From assembly GCA_902803275.1 (NCBI GenBank), contig CADCPE010000025.1, positions 1 to 7,625 of the forward strand: a stretch of 7,625 bases of DNA, in the 5' to 3' direction. Origin of the DNA: an uncultured Erysipelotrichaceae bacterium. Lineage in GTDB: Bacteria > Bacillota_I > Bacilli_A > Erysipelotrichales > Erysipelotrichaceae. The translations under genes and the position numbers were made by a program. The notes below the pieces were generated by a model. That model saw only the letters and a list, made by a program, of their open reading frames with translations. It searched no databases and was not told the origin of the DNA. The stretch's first letter is position 1, and each line of letters opens with the position of its first letter. This document shows positions 5,192-7,625 of this stretch, in pieces.

Positions 5192-5911
5192 ATGGACGTA
5201 AAAAAGGAATACTTTGAACTCATCAAGTCAAAAGTCAATGAAGCCTATGATACGCAACATGAACAGATAGCTAGAATAGCTGCCATGTTCGGTGAATGCA
5301 TGGACAATCTTGGTGTCGTTCAGCTTTTCGGGGTCAGACACGGAGAAGAATTCGTGAATGAACTCAATTACAGAGCAGGCGGTATTGCCCCGTTTCATGC
5401 CTACAAATTCAGGGATCTGATCCTGAACAAGAAGCTGGAGCAGGACAAGATCGACAGCGGGGAAGTCTATTGCGATCCAGGTATCATCGACAGATTTGAA
5501 GAATTATATGAACTCGATGATCGGGATATGTATTGTCTGGTAAGTTTCTATGGCAATGAGCCGCTGGTCACAGAACTCGCAAAAAAAGCCAAAGCCAAAG
5601 GCCAGAAGGTCGTGGGGATCGTAAACAAACGATCCTACGACAAGGTCAAAGGCACGCTTCTTGATTATTGCGATGCCTATCTTGACATGTGCGCCGATGA
5701 ACCGGATGCGGCGCTGAATATCGATGGAGTCAGGACCGGACAGCTCAGTTGAACTGTCGCCAATGTCATAGCTCAGATGCTGACGGCAGAAGTATATAAA
5801 TACTACACGGACAGCGGCAAGGAAGCTCCGATCCTGCTTTCTGCCAACATCAAGGGGGCAGATGTCCATAACAATTCTTTGACCGATCCATATGGAAGGA
5901 GGATCAGATAA
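5192..5911 (+). pseudogene. SIS-domain protein 1, interrupted by an in-frame TGA at codon 187
   Basis: The first of three tandem SIS (sugar isomerase) domain genes. The open part (5192-5749) encodes 186 residues and ends at TGA 5750-5752. The same frame then continues without another stop for 52 codons to TAA 5909-5911, giving 239 codons, the same size as the two paralogs (242 and 239). The extension looks like genuine family C-terminus: TVANVIAQMLTAEVYKYY, then APILLSANIKGADVHNN, matching the PYVFQSQNVDG region of the third gene. At the TGA position both paralogs have serine, so TCA-to-TGA, or glycine GGA-to-TGA, is a simple explanation. It may therefore be a fresh pseudogene, a sequencing error, or a readthrough gene. 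The SIS loops are also altered: FGVRHGEE replaces FGTGHSHM and SFYGNE replaces SNSGRN, so the sugar-phosphate serines are lost. The ATG at 5192 is chosen for its ribosome binding site; in-frame codons upstream to 5087 overlap the EIIA start and look non-coding. The TAA overlaps the next ATG by one base. Confidence 0.8.
5896..5902 (+). promoter_or_regulatory. Ribosome binding site of SIS gene 2, inside the 3' end of SIS gene 1
   Basis: AAGGAGG lies eight bases before the ATG at 5911 and fixes that start. It sits within the post-TGA part of SIS gene 1, so translation reaching the TAA at 5909-5911 would arrive at this start (TAATG overlap). If ribosomes stop at the TGA 159 bases earlier, that coupling is lost, but the strong site could still initiate on its own. 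Confidence 0.7.
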
Positions 5912-6639
5912 TGATAGACGCCAGGAGATTTAAGGATGAACTGAGTCAGCTTCTGGATCACCTCTATGACAGCCAGAAGGACAATCTTGAAACTGTGGCA
6001 CAGGCTATGAAGGAATGCATTGAAAAAGAAGGCGTCATTCATGTCTTCGGTTCAGGACATTCCGTAGGCTTGGGTATTGACATCAAGAACCGTCTTGGTT
6101 CCCTGGTTCCGATCCACATCATGGAGATGACTGATTTTGTCACCAAAGGTGATATCACAGTAGAGGAATTCATGGACCGCAAGAATATCTTTGAAAGAAA
6201 ACCGGGCGTAGCCAGAAAACTCTATGATCTTTATGATATAAGACCTCAGGATATCTTCATCGTCATTTCCAATTCCGGTATTAACGGTATCGTTATCGAC
6301 ATTGCGGATCTGGCTAAGCAGAACGGCCACAAGGTCGTGATCATCACTTCCATGAAACATACACTGGCTGAAGAGCCAAGACATCCAAGCGGCAAAAAAC
6401 TGTATGAATTCGGTGATATCGTCATCGACAACTGCGGTCCGCATGGCGATGCCCTGCTTGAAACAGACGGGGTAGCAAAAGTGTGTTCCGTAAGTTCCAT
6501 CTGCAACAACTGCATTGCCCAGGCGATCGCAGCTAGAACGATACAGCTGCTTAAGGCCGACGGCTATGAGCTGCCGATCCTGAACGGCGATGAGAAACAT
6601 GATAAAGAACTTAAGAATAAATACGAGGGGAGAGCGTAA
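5911..6639 (+). CDS. SIS-domain phosphosugar-binding protein 2 (COG4821-like)
   Basis: A 242-residue cytoplasmic protein with one SIS domain, the fold that binds phosphorylated sugars in isomerases, deaminases, etherases and RpiR-type regulators. The N-terminal helix (about 1-40) is followed by beta-strand and loop VFGSGHS (45-51). The second phosphate-binding loop is VISNSGIN (118-125), and then come RHPSGKKLYE (157-166) and VIDNCGPHGDA (171-181), typical of the uncharacterised SIS group COG4821. It keeps both serine-containing loops that SIS gene 1 lacks, so it may bind or convert a sugar phosphate. Residues 191-201 are unusually rich in cysteine (VCSVSSICNNC). It has no DNA-binding domain. 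Cotranscription with its paralogs follows from the tight spacing. No substrate is identifiable; aminosugar phosphate is a guess based on nagA and the EIIA nearby. Confidence 0.88.
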   Translation: MIDARRFKDELSQLLDHLYDSQKDNLETVAQAMKECIEKEGVIHVFGSGHSVGLGIDIKNRLGSLVPIHIMEMTDFVTKGDITVEEFMDRKNIFERKPGVARKLYDLYDIRPQDIFIVISNSGINGIVIDIADLAKQNGHKVVIITSMKHTLAEEPRHPSGKKLYEFGDIVIDNCGPHGDALLETDGVAKVCSVSSICNNCIAQAIAARTIQLLKADGYELPILNGDEKHDKELKNKYEGRA

Positions 6640-6641
6640 CA

Positions 6642-7361
6642 ATGAATTTTGAATATGGTGACAAGATTATTGAAGTAATGAAGTATGCGGAAGAAAAAAA
6701 CAGGGATGTGATCAAGCAGCTGGCTGAAAAGTTTGCGGAGAATATCGAAAACGACAAGATCATCCACACGTTCGGTACCGGACATTCCCACATGCTGGGA
6801 ATCGAACTGTTTGCCAGAGCCGGCGGTTTAGGCAATGTCGATGCAATGCTGGACCCTGATACTCTGACTTCTTTCGGTGCGCAGCGTTCAGGAGCCATGG
6901 AAAAGACATCGGGCGTTGCCGATGTTGTATATGATTCCTACAACATTGAACCTGGTGACATCATGATCATCACTTCCAATTCCGGAAGAAATGCCATGCC
7001 TATTGAAATGGCCATGCGCTGCAGGAAAGAAGGAGTATATGTTGTGGCCTTGACCAATGTTGAACAGTCAAGAAATCAGACTTCAAGACATCCTAGCGGA
7101 AAGCGCCTGTTTGAGGTGGCGGACTGTGTCATCGACTCATGTGTACCGATGGCTGATGCCACGATGGATCTTGAAGGCATCAAGACCGGTCCGGCTTCTT
7201 CGATCGTCACGATGTTTCTGATCAATACGATCGCTACCGAGGCAATGAAGATCGTCTTGTCTCATGGCAAGCGTCCGTATGTCTTCCAGTCACAGAACGT
7301 CGATGGATTTGACAACAATGCCATCTATGAACACTTCAAGGGAAGAATTAAGCATTTCTAA
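6642..7361 (+). CDS. SIS-domain phosphosugar-binding protein 3 (COG4821-like)
   Basis: A 239-residue SIS-domain protein, the closest of the three to the standard COG4821 sequence. Key segments are HTFGTGHSHML (42-52), the ELFARAGG stretch (55-62), ITSNSGRNAMPIEMA (110-124), SRHPSGKRLFEVADCVID (148-165) and a C-terminal QSQNVDG and FKGRIKHF. The loop serines and asparagines are intact, so sugar-phosphate binding is likely. Whether it is an isomerase, deaminase or etherase cannot be told. The start at 6642 has GGGGAG (6627-6632) about nine bases upstream, overlapping the 3' end of gene 2, and the intergenic gap is two bases. It is the last gene of the operon, and a strong terminator follows 11 bases after its stop. 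Confidence 0.9.
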   Translation: MNFEYGDKIIEVMKYAEEKNRDVIKQLAEKFAENIENDKIIHTFGTGHSHMLGIELFARAGGLGNVDAMLDPDTLTSFGAQRSGAMEKTSGVADVVYDSYNIEPGDIMIITSNSGRNAMPIEMAMRCRKEGVYVVALTNVEQSRNQTSRHPSGKRLFEVADCVIDSCVPMADATMDLEGIKTGPASSIVTMFLINTIATEAMKIVLSHGKRPYVFQSQNVDGFDNNAIYEHFKGRIKHF

Positions 7362-7372
7362 ATCAGATGCGT

Positions 7373-7400
7373 AGCTGTTGCGGAAGCAGCAGCTTTTTTT
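7373..7400 (+). terminator. Rho-independent terminator of the SIS operon
   Basis: AGCTGTTGC (7373-7381) and GCAGCAGCT (7386-7394) form a nine-pair stem with one T-G wobble, closed by the tetraloop GGAA, and the stem runs into seven T residues (7394-7400). It ends transcription of the three SIS genes before the oxidoreductase gene. Confidence 0.92.
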
Positions 7401-7442
7401 ATATATGCAAAGGCAGAAAATTTCAGCTGAATTGTTCTAAAA

Positions 7443-7448
7443 TATAAT
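7443..7448 (+). promoter_or_regulatory. TATAAT directly before the oxidoreductase start
   Basis: A perfect TATAAT ends one base before the predicted ATG at 7450. Only a weak -35 (TTTCAG, 7421-7426, spacing 16) is visible, and there is no Shine-Dalgarno. If it is the real -10, transcription would begin near 7455, inside the first codons, so the start codon or the promoter call must be wrong. See the finding on this point. Confidence 0.3.
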
Positions 7449-7449
7449 T

Positions 7450-7625
7450 ATGAAACTAGTGATATTTGGCTGCGGAAAGATCGCCAATAGGATCGCCAGA
7501 TCCTGCAAGCTCGTACAGGGACTTGAACTGCTTGGCTTTGCCTCAAAGGATCCGCAAAAAGCTAAGGAATATTGCGAAACATATAATTGCAGGGAATATG
7601 GCGATTACGATCATTTTCTTGACAG
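7450..7625 (+). CDS. Gfo/Idh/MocA-family oxidoreductase, N-terminal part, cut by the window edge
   Basis: Fifty-eight codons are present. MKLVIFGCGKIANRIA is a Rossmann-fold dinucleotide-binding start with the GxGxxA-type loop (GCGKIA, residues 7-12). It is followed by GLELLGFASKDPQKAKEYCETYN, the second strand and helix usual in Gfo/Idh/MocA sugar and inositol dehydrogenases. These enzymes oxidise or reduce a sugar, or act by NAD-dependent glycosidase chemistry, in the cytoplasm. The remaining 250 or more residues lie outside the window, so the substrate is unknown. It follows the SIS operon terminator on the same strand, so it is a separate unit, though possibly from the same pathway. No ribosome binding site precedes the ATG; GTG at 7459 is an alternative start. 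Confidence 0.8.
   Translation, partial: MKLVIFGCGKIANRIARSCKLVQGLELLGFASKDPQKAKEYCETYNCREYGDYDHFLD

Noticed and set aside
5750..5752. TGA read as tryptophan or glycine through a genome-wide code change
   Set aside because: The YrdC, pyrophosphatase and nagA genes in this window all end in TGA at sensible places, and TGG is used for tryptophan, so TGA acts as a stop here.
5750..5787. Selenocysteine insertion in SIS gene 1 as the main explanation
   Set aside because: The paralogs have serine, not cysteine, at this site. The downstream hairpin is weak and lacks the expected loop G, and no selenoprotein of this family is known to me.
6052..6642. Long minus-strand frame of 196 codons opposite SIS gene 2
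   Set aside because: It is entirely antisense to a clear SIS gene, has no ribosome binding site, and its translation resembles no family. It is a shadow of the coding strand's codon bias.

Overview
The window looks like a chromosomal segment of a low-to-moderate G+C Gram-positive bacterium (Bacillota). Erysipelotrichia-like or a related gut lineage is my best guess, but I cannot fix the genus. The reasons are strong AAGGAGG-type ribosome binding sites, TATAAT -10 boxes, a DUF1146 (YwzB-like) membrane protein, a long CBS/DRTGG-type manganese inorganic pyrophosphatase and a mannose-family PTS EIIA. TGA ends several intact genes here, so the standard stop-codon set applies.

Left end (1-745): two minus-strand genes. 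One is cut by the window edge and the other encodes a YihX-like HAD phosphatase; they are 34 bases apart and probably cotranscribed. A 43-base divergent gap separates the HAD gene from the next operon, and the two candidate promoters overlap within and around it. Operon A (746-4296, plus strand) is a tight chain: YrdC-type threonylcarbamoyl-AMP synthase, a 538-residue CBS/DRTGG pyrophosphatase, N-acetylglucosamine-6-phosphate deacetylase (NagA) and a DUF1146 small membrane protein. Every junction is a 4- or 8-base overlap. The first enzyme releases pyrophosphate and the second destroys it. A separate monocistron (4338-4580) with its own promoter and terminator encodes a GlsB/YeaQ-type three-helix membrane protein. 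Its terminator lies next to the terminator of a convergent gene.

Right half (4700-7625): an orphan mannose-family EIIA on the minus strand is divergent from a plus-strand operon of three consecutive SIS (sugar isomerase) domain genes, closed by a strong terminator at 7373-7400. A Gfo/Idh/MocA oxidoreductase begins just before the right edge. The three SIS genes are paralogs of about 240 residues (COG4821-like). The second and third keep the phosphosugar-binding loops. The first has lost the key loop serines and is also interrupted by one in-frame TGA at codon 187, yet its frame stays open for 52 more recognisable SIS-family codons and overlaps the next start codon. This interrupted, loop-degenerate SIS gene in a tandem SIS array opposite a lone EIIA is the most unusual part of the window. 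The set probably handles phosphorylated (amino)sugars, but no substrate can be read from the sequence. No tRNA, rRNA, CRISPR array, insertion sequence or origin was found.
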